64,000 nt of DNA from Sebaldella termitidis ATCC 33386 (GTDB lineage: Bacteria; Fusobacteriota; Fusobacteriia; Fusobacteriales; Leptotrichiaceae), in contig NC_013517.1 in NCBI RefSeq assembly GCF_000024405.1, positions 3,069,989 through 3,133,988 of the forward strand, given 5' to 3'. The position numbers and the translations under genes are program-made. Of the stretch, positions 28,219 through 41,267 are shown piece by piece. Numbering within the stretch: the stretch's first letter is position 1; each line of letters starts with the position of its first letter. Below the pieces are notes generated by a model that had not been told where the DNA came from, searched no databases, and was given only the letters and a program-made list of their open reading frames with translations.

Positions 28219-28368
28219 TTATTTTACTTCTCTATACAGAGTGTATTTTCTTAATACTGGATTGTACTTTCTAAGTTCGATTCTCTCAGGATGTGTCTTC
28301 TTATTTTTAGTAGTCACATAGTGTCTCAACTTAGTTTCCGTACATTCCAGGATAACTTGTACTCTCAT
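28219..28368 (-). CDS. rpmG: ribosomal protein L33, zinc-free type
   Basis: The 49-residue protein reads [20 protein letters not shown], then a basic body with a [15 protein letters not shown] end, typical of L33. Only one cysteine remains, so this is the zinc-independent form lacking paired CxxC motifs. GGGAGGGATAGAAGT lies upstream of ATG 28368. It is the first gene of the secE-nusG operon. Confidence 0.95.
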   Translation of the reverse strand: MRVQVILECTETKLRHYVTTKNKKTHPERIELRKYNPVLRKYTLYREVK

Positions 28369-28421
28369 ACTTCTATCCCTCCCAATAATAAATTGGTCTA
28401 CCAGAATAAACTAGCCTAAAG

Positions 28422-28450
28422 ATTCTATCATAAATTTTGCATAATGTCAA
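28422..28450 (-). promoter_or_regulatory. promoter of the rpmG-secE-nusG operon
   Basis: TTGACA (28445-28450) and TAGAAT (28422-28427) on the minus strand are 17 bases apart. It is a near-consensus sigma-70 promoter, 54 bases before rpmG. Confidence 0.85.
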
Positions 28451-28540
28451 GGAGTTTTCATTACTCCTGTGATGTTTTTACAGAATCATTTATTTCCGCA
28501 GTTTTTTCAACAAACTGTTATCAGTATACAACTTTTTTAT

Positions 28541-28578
28541 AAAAAAAGCAAAGAAAATATTTAGCTCTTTGCTTTTTT
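28541..28578 (-). terminator. terminator after the 2-hydroxyacid dehydrogenase gene
   Basis: AGCAAAG / CTTTGCT forms a 7-bp stem and has a run of seven T on the minus strand (and six on the plus strand). It lies about 75 bases after the dehydrogenase stop. The 28451-28540 segment shows nothing else. Confidence 0.75.
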
Positions 28579-28652
28579 GGCAGATTTTTTATTTGCCTTA
28601 TTTTATCAAGTACTGGTTTTAAAGCCTTTATGCTGTTTTTATATCAGATATT

Positions 28653-29615
28653 TTATTTATATTTATTTATGGGTGAATAAGGACTTTCTCCCTTTAGTAC
28701 CTGTATTATATTTTTTGCAGCACACAATGCCATCTGATCTCTGGTTTCTATGGTAGCATTTCCTATATGAGGAGTAAGTACCACATTTTTCATATTTTTC
28801 AGCTCATCACTTATATTAGGTTCAAATTCATAGACATCAAGTGCAGCACCTTCTATTTCTTTTTCCCTCAGGGCTTTTACCAATGATTTTTCATTTACAA
28901 TAGGGCCTCTGGCACAATTTATCAGATACGCCGTCTTTTTCATAAGTCCGAATTCTCTTTCATCAATCATATGTTTTAGTGTCGGAGTATATGCACTGTT
29001 TATTGTTATAAAATCCGATTTTTTCAAAAGTGTTTCAAAATCCGAATATTTTGCACCAAGCTTTTTTTCAGTATTTTCATCTTGTTTTTTTACATCATAA
29101 TACAAGATATTCAGACCAAAACCTTTTGCCTTTTCTGCTACAGAACGGCCTATATTCCCAAATCCTATTATACCAAGTGTTTTCCCGTGTACTTCTCTGC
29201 CCAGAAAAAATAAAGGCGCCCATCCGTTAAATCCTGCAGTTCTGCATAATTCATCCCCTTCAGCAATCCTTCTTGATACTGCCAGCAAAAGTCCCATAGT
29301 CAGCTCTGCAGTAGCTTCTGTTGATACAAACGGTGTATTAGTGACAGGAATTCCTTTTTGTGCAGCATATTCATAATCTACATTATCAAATCCGGCACCA
29401 AAATTAGCTACTATTTTTATTTTTTCCGCACCGTCTATTATCTTTTTATTAACCGGAGTAGATAAAAGACTTAGAATAGCATCCGCATCCCTGCTTCTTA
29501 TAAGCAGTTCTTCTTCTCCTATTAGTTTCTCTCCTTTATAAACATCAAGCTCATATTCTTTTAAGGCCTCATACCCTACTGCGGGAATTTCCCCGGCTAT
29601 AAATATTTTTTCCAT
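28653..29615 (-). CDS. D-2-hydroxyacid dehydrogenase
   Basis: The 320-residue NAD(P)-dependent enzyme has the Rossmann motif LGIIGFGNIGRSVA (about 147-160), catalytic Arg in NCARGPIVNE, Glu in YEFEPN and His in LTPHIGNAT. This is the glyoxylate/hydroxypyruvate or 2-ketogluconate reductase branch, interconverting a 2-keto acid and a D-2-hydroxy acid; the precise substrate cannot be assigned. AAGGAGATAAC precedes the start. A separate promoter lies upstream, though read-through from the PTS operon is possible. Confidence 0.9.
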   Translation of the reverse strand: MEKIFIAGEIPAVGYEALKEYELDVYKGEKLIGEEELLIRSRDADAILSLLSTPVNKKIIDGAEKIKIVANFGAGFDNVDYEYAAQKGIPVTNTPFVSTEATAELTMGLLLAVSRRIAEGDELCRTAGFNGWAPLFFLGREVHGKTLGIIGFGNIGRSVAEKAKGFGLNILYYDVKKQDENTEKKLGAKYSDFETLLKKSDFITINSAYTPTLKHMIDEREFGLMKKTAYLINCARGPIVNEKSLVKALREKEIEGAALDVYEFEPNISDELKNMKNVVLTPHIGNATIETRDQMALCAAKNIIQVLKGESPYSPINKYK

Positions 29616-29718
29616 GTTATCTCCTTTTCTGACAAATCAAAAATTTCCAGTCTGCATCAGTATTTTTTTTATTATAACAGTATAAAACTAATTTATTTTC
29701 ACCTGACCATACAGCTAT

Positions 29719-29748
29719 ATCATAACTTTTTTTTGTCATTAAAGTCAA
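29719..29748 (-). promoter_or_regulatory. promoter for the dehydrogenase gene
   Basis: TTGACT (29743-29748) and TATGAT (29719-29724) on the minus strand are 18 bases apart, about 100 bases before the dehydrogenase start, in the gap after the PTS gene. Confidence 0.6.
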
Positions 29749-29811
29749 TCTGCATAAAAAAACTTTTGTTGTCGGGAAATACCAGAAAATCAGTGTCATT
29801 TAATGAACATT

Positions 29812-31221
29812 TTATTCTCCTGTTATCCTTTTCATATATATAATGACATTTGTAACCTCCGGTCCTATCACTACCTGTACATTATGCTTGTCATTTTTGA
29901 TTACTGCATGTGCCCCGGTCTGTTTAAGCCTGCTTATATCCACAAGATCACTGTCATGCAGCTCTATTCTCAGCCTTGTTACACAATTTTGCAATGATAT
30001 TATATTTTCCTTCCCCCCAATGTATTCTATTATTTTTTTTGCCATATATTCATAATTTTTGTGTGACAGTGAGAGATCATTTTCCTCCTCTTCCGCTTCA
30101 TCCCCATAAAATGTCTCATCTTCCCTCCCCACTACTTTTATGTTTAATTTTGTAATCAATATATAAAAAGTAAAGTAATAGAGTATAAAAAAGAATATTC
30201 CCACGGGTATTATCATCCATGTCTTATTTCCTTTGGTAAAATTGAGGATAAAATCTACAACTCCGGTCCCGAAGGAAAAGCCCAGCCTTACCTGTAAAAA
30301 ATACATTATTGCAAAAGACAGTCCTGTATATATACAATGTATAAAATACAGCAGCGGAGAGGCAAACAGAAACGAAAACTCTACCGGCTCAGTAATCCCT
30401 GTAATTATTGAAGTAATAGCCCCTGATGTCATAAGTCCTTCCACTTCTTTCTTTTTATCTTTTCTGGCTGCTCTTGTTATTGCAAGTCCTATAGCCGGTA
30501 TTCCAAACATCATTATTACGAAAAATCCGACAAGAAAAGATCCGGAAGTCGGGTCACCTGCTATGAATCTTGGAATTTCACCGCTTACTATTTCTCCTTT
30601 TGGTGTCTGATATTCTCCCAGTGCAAAATATATATACGAATTAAGAACATGATGAAGTCCGAAAGGTATCAGCAGTCTGTTCAGAAAGCCGAACAGAAAT
30701 ACTCCTGCTGCTCCGAGCTTCACCAGTCCGTGTGCAAATTTATCAATACCGCTCTGCATAAACGGCCATATAATGCCGAATATACCTGACGTTAGAATCA
30801 TAACAGGAATTATAACACTTATAGGCGTCTTCTCTCCTCCGAAAAATGTCAGAACACTGGGCAGTTTTGTTTCTTTAAATTTATTATAAACCGCGGCAGC
30901 AATTAATCCTGCTACAATTCCTCCGAATACGCCCATACTCAGGGCCGGATTCATTATCTTCATTCCTTCTTTCAAAACTATCAATGACAAAAAGCCGGTT
31001 ATTGCGGGAATAGCCTTATCTTTAGACTTGGAAAAGCCTATTACTATACTCAGTGCGAAGAGCATATCCATATTTGCAAAAATAGTACCTGCCGCTCCCA
31101 GCAAAGGTATATTCAGCATATCATCCGCTCCGAATCTTATTAAAAGCCCTGCTACAGGCAGAGCAGCAATAGGAAATAAAACTGATTTTCCTAATTTTTG
31201 CAGAAAAAATTTAAAATTCAT
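29812..31221 (-). CDS. PTS IIBC component, NagE-like
   Basis: The 469-residue permease has an EIIC domain of about 10 membrane segments (1-365) with NagE-type motifs (FPIAALPVAGLLIRFG, NRLLIPFGLHHVLNS, GITEPVEFSFLF) and a C-terminal EIIB domain with the phospho-Cys in LQNCVTRLRIE. No IIA domain is fused, so a IIA from elsewhere must donate phosphate. Similarity suggests import of N-acetylglucosamine or a related sugar. It lies 21 bases after the deacetylase gene and is controlled by the upstream RAT element. Confidence 0.88.
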   Translation of the reverse strand: MNFKFFLQKLGKSVLFPIAALPVAGLLIRFGADDMLNIPLLGAAGTIFANMDMLFALSIVIGFSKSKDKAIPAITGFLSLIVLKEGMKIMNPALSMGVFGGIVAGLIAAAVYNKFKETKLPSVLTFFGGEKTPISVIIPVMILTSGIFGIIWPFMQSGIDKFAHGLVKLGAAGVFLFGFLNRLLIPFGLHHVLNSYIYFALGEYQTPKGEIVSGEIPRFIAGDPTSGSFLVGFFVIMMFGIPAIGLAITRAARKDKKKEVEGLMTSGAITSIITGITEPVEFSFLFASPLLYFIHCIYTGLSFAIMYFLQVRLGFSFGTGVVDFILNFTKGNKTWMIIPVGIFFFILYYFTFYILITKLNIKVVGREDETFYGDEAEEEENDLSLSHKNYEYMAKKIIEYIGGKENIISLQNCVTRLRIELHDSDLVDISRLKQTGAHAVIKNDKHNVQVVIGPEVTNVIIYMKRITGE

Positions 31222-31242
31222 TATCTATCCTCCCGAAATATT

Positions 31243-31983
31243 TTATAGTTCTCTAAATGTTACAAGTTCAAATAATTCGCTGTTCCTAAAGCTCTTTGTC
31301 CTCTTTTTATCAGTTAGAAATGCTGTTTCTTCCAGACGCGGCAGATTAAAGGAAGAATTTTCCATAATAAATTTGTCAAGATAACTTGGATGTGTCATTA
31401 CTTCCACAGAATCATATACTTTAAATATTTCTGAAATACTTTCAATATTTTCAAGTGCCTCTTTATATTCAAGATGAAATAAGTCGGTAGTTTTTGCTTT
31501 ATTGTCTATATGCTTTAAATTGGGAAAGTTATTTCGCACAGGAAGATTATATTCATCTGCTAACCTTAAATATACCTTATAAAGCTCACCAAAGCTGTTA
31601 ATATGATGATGACTGTCTAAATGCGTAGGTATCAGTCCGTAAGATAAAAATTTTTCTATCTGTGCCTTCCATTCTTTATAGACCTCATCTAAATCTATTT
31701 TAAAATCGCCGCTTTCATAAATAGAAAGTTTTTTGAAATTTCCTTCTTTATCAACAATAGTTTTATGAGTATCCAGTAACGGCTTTCCAAATGTAAGAAC
31801 CAGATGTACACCTATTCCCAGTCCCGGATTTTCTTTTGCTGCTTCTACAGCATGCTCAGTAGCTTCAGTATTCATCATCATTGTAGTGGATGTGAGGATT
31901 CCGGTCTTATAAGAGTCCAGAATACCGTATGTTACGGCTCTGGAATATCCGAAATCATCTGCATTAATAATAAGCTTTTTCAT
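31243..31983 (-). CDS. ChbG/YdjC-family deacetylase
   Basis: The 246-residue protein has the YdjC/ChbG metal site: NADDFGYS near the N-terminus and THLDSHHHINSF near residues 116-127. ChbG removes an acetyl group from chitobiose or related N-acetyl sugars. ATG 31983 with GGGAGGTC upstream is chosen; the longer frame runs into the terminator. Pairing with a NagE-like PTS supports use of an N-acetylated sugar or disaccharide phosphate. Confidence 0.85.
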   Translation of the reverse strand: MKKLIINADDFGYSRAVTYGILDSYKTGILTSTTMMMNTEATEHAVEAAKENPGLGIGVHLVLTFGKPLLDTHKTIVDKEGNFKKLSIYESGDFKIDLDEVYKEWKAQIEKFLSYGLIPTHLDSHHHINSFGELYKVYLRLADEYNLPVRNNFPNLKHIDNKAKTTDLFHLEYKEALENIESISEIFKVYDSVEVMTHPSYLDKFIMENSSFNLPRLEETAFLTDKKRTKSFRNSELFELVTFREL

Positions 31984-32011
31984 TTTTGACCTCCCGAAAA
32001 TTAATAAATAT

Positions 32012-32089
32012 AAAAAAACAGGCAATAACCAAAATCCCTATACATATGTATAAAGAATTTCAGCTATTGCCTGCTTAACCAGTTACACG
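32012..32089 (-). promoter_or_regulatory. RAT antiterminator and terminator leader
   Basis: Minus strand: a GTGTAACTGGTTAAGCAGG segment resembles the ribonucleic antiterminator bound by LicT/BglG proteins, and it overlaps the 5' arm of a terminator (CAGGCAATA / TATTGCCTG followed by TTTTTTT). Protein binding would block the terminator. The promoter lies 18 bases upstream and the deacetylase start 29 bases downstream. Confidence 0.8.
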
Positions 32090-32106
32090 CTATATTTAAT
32101 TATTAT

Positions 32107-32134
32107 ATTATATCTCGATTTTTTCAAATGTCAA
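32107..32134 (-). promoter_or_regulatory. promoter of the chbG-PTS operon
   Basis: TTGACA (32129-32134) and TATAAT (32107-32112) on the minus strand are 16 bases apart, both perfect hexamers. Strength implies that control is downstream, by antitermination at the RAT leader. Confidence 0.85.
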
Positions 32135-32143
32135 GATCATAAA

Positions 32144-32989
32144 CTAAAAAATATCTAAGTCTTTAGATTTTATTTTAGCCAAATGAATAGTTATATACCC
32201 TACTTCATCTTCATTAAACAGAATATTATAGTTTTTTTCTGCAAATTTAGCTACTTTCTGAGAAATTTTATAATATAGTTTCAGTTTTTTCTTTATTTCA
32301 GGAAGAAGAATATTTTCTATCTTTATATTATTTTTCACACGGTTTACTGCAAATTTCAAATGTGTAAGAAGGCGTATAAAGTCATAACTCTCCCTGTCTA
32401 TTTTATGTCCGAGTTCGTTCTCTATTACCTTTACCAGTTCATATGTAAGTGTAAGCTGCTCTGAAGTCTCTGATACCTTAACCCCTCTCAGTGCAGCGTG
32501 TATATGCATAGTTATAAATCCTACTTCATCAATTTCCAGCTTATATTCAAGATGCTTATTTACTTCTGCTATAAATTTCTCAGCTATTCTGTATTCCTGA
32601 GGATACAAAACCCTGAGCTCTTCTAAAAACGGATTTCTTATAATAGTCCCGTATTTGCTTCTTTCTATTGCAAATGATAAGTGGCTTAGCATAGTAAGAT
32701 GAAAATAAATGCTGAGCTTTTCTTTTAATTCCTTATCTATTATTTTCAGAGCATCCTCTACTATATCCAAAATTTCCGAATCAGTATTGCTCATAATATC
32801 AGATAAATACTTTTTATCTTCTTCAGAAAGTTCACCATATAGTTTTTCTATTGCACTGTCTGAAATAAAAGTACCAGCCTTGGCTTTAAAGCCAATACCG
32901 CATCCCACAGCAATGATTTCTGTATTTTTTCTTTTATCCTCACATAGTACAACATTATTGCTAAATACTTTAATTATCTCAAAATTCAT
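32144..32989 (-). CDS. LicT/BglG-family transcription antiterminator
   Basis: The 281-residue protein has an N-terminal RNA-binding CAT domain (FEIIKVFSNNVVLCEDKRKN, GCGIGFKAKAG) and two PRD domains with phosphorylatable His: H103 and H162/H164 in PRD1 (SHLSFAIERSK, MHIHAAL), H210 and a late IHLAKI His in PRD2. It would bind the RAT just downstream and allow PTS expression when sugar is present. ATG 32989 is chosen for its GGTGGAGAT site. A TATAAT near 33044-33049 (minus) could be its own promoter. Confidence 0.9.
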   Translation of the reverse strand: MNFEIIKVFSNNVVLCEDKRKNTEIIAVGCGIGFKAKAGTFISDSAIEKLYGELSEEDKKYLSDIMSNTDSEILDIVEDALKIIDKELKEKLSIYFHLTMLSHLSFAIERSKYGTIIRNPFLEELRVLYPQEYRIAEKFIAEVNKHLEYKLEIDEVGFITMHIHAALRGVKVSETSEQLTLTYELVKVIENELGHKIDRESYDFIRLLTHLKFAVNRVKNNIKIENILLPEIKKKLKLYYKISQKVAKFAEKNYNILFNEDEVGYITIHLAKIKSKDLDIF

Positions 32990-33069
32990 ATCTCCACCTG
33001 CTGTCATATTTTTAAATGATAGATAACGCATATAAATACCATTCTAAATTATTATACCTCGAAAATAGA

Positions 33070-33099
33070 AAAAATAAAAAAAGAGCCTGAAAAACAGGC
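33070..33099 (-). terminator. rrn operon terminator
   Basis: Minus-strand GCCTG(TTTTT)CAGGC followed by TCTTTTTTTATTTTTT, 10 bases after the 5S gene. It ends the rRNA operon. Confidence 0.85.
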
Positions 33100-33108
33100 A
33101 AAAAAAAA

Positions 33109-33224
33109 GCTTGGCGAAGACCTATATTCCCTAGAAGTAAATCTAAGTATTGTCGGCGCAAACAGGCTTAACTACCAGGTTCGAAATGTATCTGGGTGTA
33201 CCTCTGTCGCTATGTTCACCAAGC
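33109..33224 (-). rRNA. rrf: 5S rRNA
   Basis: The minus strand has closing helix GCTTGG(T) / (C)GCCAAGC, loop-B-type TTCGAACCTGG and GTAGTTAAGCC segments, and a length of about 116 nt. It is last in the operon. An RNase M5 gene that would mature it lies at 42159. Confidence 0.95.
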
Positions 33225-33302
33225 AAGGATTGTCTTAAAAAGACAATGAGAAATAAATAGTAGGATAGATATCCATCAGTAAAAACGGTATATATTTTTT
33301 AA

Positions 33303-36233
<2,931 letters not shown>

Positions 36234-36301
36234 TTTTTTACTTTCTTTCTTTCTACCTACTATTCATTTCTCATTGTCCAATTATTACTTTTTTATACTT
36301 T

Positions 36302-36377
36302 TGGTGGAGATAAGCGGAGTCGAACCGCTGACCTCTGCCTTGCAAGGGCAGCGCTCTCCCATCTGAGCTATATCCCC
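36302..36377 (-). tRNA. tRNA-Ala (TGC anticodon)
   Basis: The 76-nt cloverleaf begins GGGGATA, has the anticodon stem-loop CTGCC-CTTGCAA-GGCAG, T-loop GTTCGACT and TATCTCC acceptor strand with A and encoded CCA. It sits in the 16S-23S spacer. Confidence 0.97.
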
Positions 36378-36395
36378 AAAAAAACATTTTCGATA

Positions 36396-36472
<77 letters not shown>

Positions 36473-36545
36473 ATATCATTTTTTTCAATTGTCTATAAAA
36501 AACAATCAAAATAAAAGAAGAAGCTGCCATCTTATTTCTCCTTAG

Positions 36546-38060
<1,515 letters not shown>

Positions 38061-38516
38061 TATTTATTTCCACTACCTTAATCTTTTCTTTCTTGGCGTT
38101 TGCTTCTTCTTCTATTTTCATTGTCCTTTTGTCGGCTTCTTTTTCCGTCGACAAGATATATACTATCAAATACTTCCTTTTTTGTCAATGCTTTTTTTCC
38201 CTTTTTTCTTTTTTTTTATTTTTACCATTGATTTTACTGCTTTAATGGCTTTAGGTTTTTTATTTATCCTTGAAAATCCTGTGTTTTTTTTACCTGTTTT
38301 CAATCATAATTAATTTATTATTTTATTATCTCATCTTACTTTATAATACTTTATAAAATTCTTTTTTAAGTATCTTCATTTTATTGCCATTACTTTTCAA
38401 ACATGATAATATATATAATACACTGGCTGGTTGTACATTTTATATTTTCGATATCGGATTATTTAATCCGCAGCCATAATATAATAAATAAGGAATGAAT
38501 TTTGAACGGTGTTATT
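38061..38516. other. intergenic region between divergent rrn and dinB
   Basis: The segment holds the 16S leader and rrn promoter on the minus strand, a very A-rich (minus strand) stretch upstream of the -35 that may act as an UP element (about 38190-38225), and on the plus side AT-rich sequence before dinB with a palindromic ATATCGGATTATTTAATCCG block near 38450-38470. No coding frame of note is seen. Confidence 0.6.
38160..38188 (-). promoter_or_regulatory. rrn operon promoter
   Basis: TTGACA (38183-38188) and TAGTAT (38160-38165) on the minus strand are 17 bases apart, about 100 bases before 16S. The stretch upstream is rich in A runs, as in UP elements. Confidence 0.75.
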
Positions 38517-39572
38517 ATGAAACGTTGTATATTACATTATGATATGGATGCCTTTTATGCTTCTATAGAGCAGAGGGATAATCCTAAATTAAAAGGAAAA
38601 GCTATTGCTGTAGGCAGGGGCGTCATTACTACTGCCAGCTATGAAGCAAGAAAATACGGTGTCCGCTCCGCCATGCCGTCTGTTACGGCAAAAAAACTAT
38701 GTCCGGAATTAATTCTTCTTCCTGTAAGAATTGATTATTATAAAAAACTAGGAAAAAAAATACAAGATCTTATTCAGTCTCTTACATATAAGTGTGAATT
38801 TATTTCTTCTGATGAAGGATATGTTGATATTACAGAATATATGAAGAAATATACTCCTGAAAGTTTTATTGAAAAATTCAAGAATTCTCTTTATAAGCAT
38901 ACCAGACTCACATGTTCAGTGGGCTTAGGCTACAATAAGCTTTCTGCCAAGCTTGCCAGCGATGCTAATAAACCTAACGGCTACTTCATTATTTCTTCCC
39001 GTGAAGAGTTTCATAATTATGTAAAGGATAAATCAGTAAGCATTATTCCCGGAATCGGCAGAAAAAGTCTGGAACCGCTTAATAATATGGGGATTAATAC
39101 TGTTAATGATATTTTTAACCTGACAAAAAATAATTTAATTGATATGTTCGGTACTAATAAAGGCGTACGAATATTTGAGCTGGTGAGAGGTATTGATGAT
39201 TCTGAGGTTGACTATATTTCCGAAAGGCAGTCTTACGGGCAGGAGGAAACATACAGCAGGACTGTTGATGATATAGAAACTGTCCATGATACTCTTCTGC
39301 ATCAGATTAACAAGCTTACAGAAAAGCTCAGGCTTGATAATATTTATATTAAGACAGTTACATTAAAGGCCAGATATTCTGATTTTTCCACAATTACAAG
39401 ATCAAAGACACTTAATGAATATACAAGAAACAGTGATATTATATACACTACAGCACTTACCCTTTTATCCGATCTTGCAAAAAAAGATTCGTTCAGACTG
39501 ATAGGGGTACATCTCAGCCATATTGCCAAAAGGAATTATGTACAGTTAAGTTTCAAAGATTTATTTAAATAA
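38517..39572 (+). CDS. dinB: DNA polymerase IV
   Basis: The 351-residue Y-family polymerase has LHYDMDAFYASIEQRD at the N-terminus (catalytic Asp), SSDEGYVDIT (catalytic Asp-Glu), the GLGYNKLSAKLAS and SIIPGIGRKS helix-hairpin-helix segments, and a C-terminal VQLSFKDLF that looks like a clamp-binding motif. It does translesion synthesis. ATG 38517 has GGTG 5 bases upstream; a TTG at 38502 with AAGGA is a real alternative adding 5 residues. Confidence 0.93.
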   Translation: MKRCILHYDMDAFYASIEQRDNPKLKGKAIAVGRGVITTASYEARKYGVRSAMPSVTAKKLCPELILLPVRIDYYKKLGKKIQDLIQSLTYKCEFISSDEGYVDITEYMKKYTPESFIEKFKNSLYKHTRLTCSVGLGYNKLSAKLASDANKPNGYFIISSREEFHNYVKDKSVSIIPGIGRKSLEPLNNMGINTVNDIFNLTKNNLIDMFGTNKGVRIFELVRGIDDSEVDYISERQSYGQEETYSRTVDDIETVHDTLLHQINKLTEKLRLDNIYIKTVTLKARYSDFSTITRSKTLNEYTRNSDIIYTTALTLLSDLAKKDSFRLIGVHLSHIAKRNYVQLSFKDLFK

Positions 39573-39587
39573 AGGAGGAGTATATTT

Positions 39588-39737
39588 ATGGAATTTTATA
39601 AAAAGCTTATTATTAAAATACTGGAAAGATCAAGTCTGGGACATGAGAGCCAGATTTTGAAAAAACTAAAATCCGGACATGATCTTAATCAAAAGGAAAT
39701 GCAGGAACTGGAAGAACTAATTGAACAAATTATATAA
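39588..39737 (+). CDS. 49-aa helical protein of unknown function
   Basis: A short gene with a strong AAAGGAGGAG site 9 bases before ATG 39588 and stop TAA at 39735-39737. The product is highly helical and charged (KKLIIKILERSSLGHESQIL, then KSGHDLNQKEMQELEELIEQ) with no membrane segment. It lies 15 bases after dinB and 20 bases before pepD, so it is probably co-transcribed. The family is not recognised. Confidence 0.6.
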   Translation: MEFYKKLIIKILERSSLGHESQILKKLKSGHDLNQKEMQELEELIEQII

Positions 39738-39757
39738 ATACAGATCGGAGTGAAAAT

Positions 39758-41221
39758 ATGGAAAATATTACCAAAGACTTGGCACCTCAAAAAGTTTTTT
39801 ACTTTTTTGAAGAAATCAGCAAAATACCCAGAGGTTCAAAAAAAGAAAAGAAAATCAGCGACTGGCTTGTTAAATTTGCCAATGACAGAAATCTGGAAGT
39901 CTATCAGGACTCTGCATTAAATGTAGTAATAAAAAAAGCAGGTTCAAAAGGATACGAAGATTATTCCCCTCTTATTTTGCAAGGTCATATGGATATGGTA
40001 TGGGAAAAAAACAGTGATACTAAATTTGATTTTGAAACAGAGGGTATTAAACTGGCTGTAAAAGATGGTTTTTTGAAAGCTGTCGGTACTACTCTCGGAG
40101 CTGATAACGGAATTGCAGTGGCAATCATTCTTGCTCTTCTTGATTCCAACGAGCTAGTGCACCCTCCGATTGAAGCTGTTATTACTGCTGATGAGGAAGC
40201 CGGAATGACAGGGGTAGAAAATCTGGATGTTTCTGCTTTAAAAGGAAAAACAATGCTTAATATAGATACTGAAGAAGAAGGCGAGATATATGTCAGCAGT
40301 GCCGGCGGTTCCAGAGTACAGATAGATTTTAATTTCACACGTGTTTCTGAGCTGCCTGATTCTAAAAATATTCTTCTTGAAATAAAAGGACTGAACGGCG
40401 GCCATTCTGGTTCGGATATTGATAAAGGGCTTGGAAATTCCATCAAAATATTATCTTTTATTTTATCCGAGCTGGCGAAAAAGTTTAAATTCCAGCTCTG
40501 TGATATAAAAGGCGGAGATAAAACAAATGCTATCCCCAGAGAAGCTTTTGCTGTTGTGAATATCTCTTTGACAGAGCTTGATAATTTTATAAAGGAAAGT
40601 AAAATTTTCTTTGAAGAGATGAAAACTACATACTCCAAAACAGAACAAAATCTTGCAATGGAAATAAAAGAGAGTACTGCTGCTGATAAAAAACCTCTGT
40701 CTGAAGAAGACAGCATTAATCTGATTAATCTTTTATGTGAAATTCCAAGCGGTGTTATTGCTAACAGCGAACATATAGAAGGATTGGTCGAGACTTCATT
40801 AAGCATGGGTGTTTTAAGAACTCGTGATACTGTTTCGTCTATCCAGCTGCTATTAAGAAGCTCAGTAAACTCAGCACTTCGTGAGCTTGAAAATAAGCTG
40901 AAAGATATTTCAGAATTATATAATGCCGGTTTTACCGTAGATTCTTCTTATTCTTCATGGGAATACAGAGAAGATTCTAAATTACGGGAGCTTTTTGTAA
41001 AAGCACATGAGAATATTTTTGAAAAAACTCCTAAAATAAAAGCAATACATGCTGGTCTTGAATGCGGAATTTTCGCAGGTAAAATTTCTGACCTTGATGT
41101 TATATCTATCGGGCCTAACATATACGGAGCACATACTCCCGAAGAAAGAATGGAAATTTCTTCTGTCGAGTATACATGGAAATGGATATTGAAAGCTCTT
41201 GAATTATACAGAATCAAATAA
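39758..41221 (+). CDS. pepD: aminoacyl-histidine dipeptidase (M20C, PepD)
   Basis: The 487-residue metallopeptidase has the two-zinc M20 motifs: QGHMDMVWEKN, TTLGADNGIAVA with the bridging Asp, TADEEAGMTG with the catalytic Glu, and a C-terminal HAGLECGIFAGK with the last His ligand. PepD cleaves Xaa-His dipeptides such as carnosine and other dipeptides in the cytoplasm. It is preceded by GGAGTGAAA and closed by a terminator 7 bases after its stop. Confidence 0.93.
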   Translation: MENITKDLAPQKVFYFFEEISKIPRGSKKEKKISDWLVKFANDRNLEVYQDSALNVVIKKAGSKGYEDYSPLILQGHMDMVWEKNSDTKFDFETEGIKLAVKDGFLKAVGTTLGADNGIAVAIILALLDSNELVHPPIEAVITADEEAGMTGVENLDVSALKGKTMLNIDTEEEGEIYVSSAGGSRVQIDFNFTRVSELPDSKNILLEIKGLNGGHSGSDIDKGLGNSIKILSFILSELAKKFKFQLCDIKGGDKTNAIPREAFAVVNISLTELDNFIKESKIFFEEMKTTYSKTEQNLAMEIKESTAADKKPLSEEDSINLINLLCEIPSGVIANSEHIEGLVETSLSMGVLRTRDTVSSIQLLLRSSVNSALRELENKLKDISELYNAGFTVDSSYSSWEYREDSKLRELFVKAHENIFEKTPKIKAIHAGLECGIFAGKISDLDVISIGPNIYGAHTPEERMEISSVEYTWKWILKALELYRIK

Positions 41222-41227
41222 TAAAAT

Positions 41228-41264
41228 AAAGGCTGCACACTGAATTAACAGGTTGCAGCCTTTA
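41228..41264. terminator. bidirectional terminator pepD / exported protein
   Basis: A 10-bp perfect stem AAAGGCTGCA / TGCAGCCTTT encloses a 16-base loop, with TTTAT on one strand and TTTATTTTATT on the other. It serves the two convergent genes. Confidence 0.8.
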
Positions 41265-41267
41265 TAA

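Noticed and set aside
29617-29799. 60-residue open frame between the PTS and dehydrogenase genes (minus strand)
   Set aside because: It has no ribosome site, and a good promoter for the dehydrogenase lies within it; it looks like intergenic sequence that happens to be open.
40000-40806. 273-residue minus-strand frame opposite pepD
   Set aside because: The plus-strand gene has intact M20 motifs; the antisense frame is Ser/Ile-rich shadow sequence.
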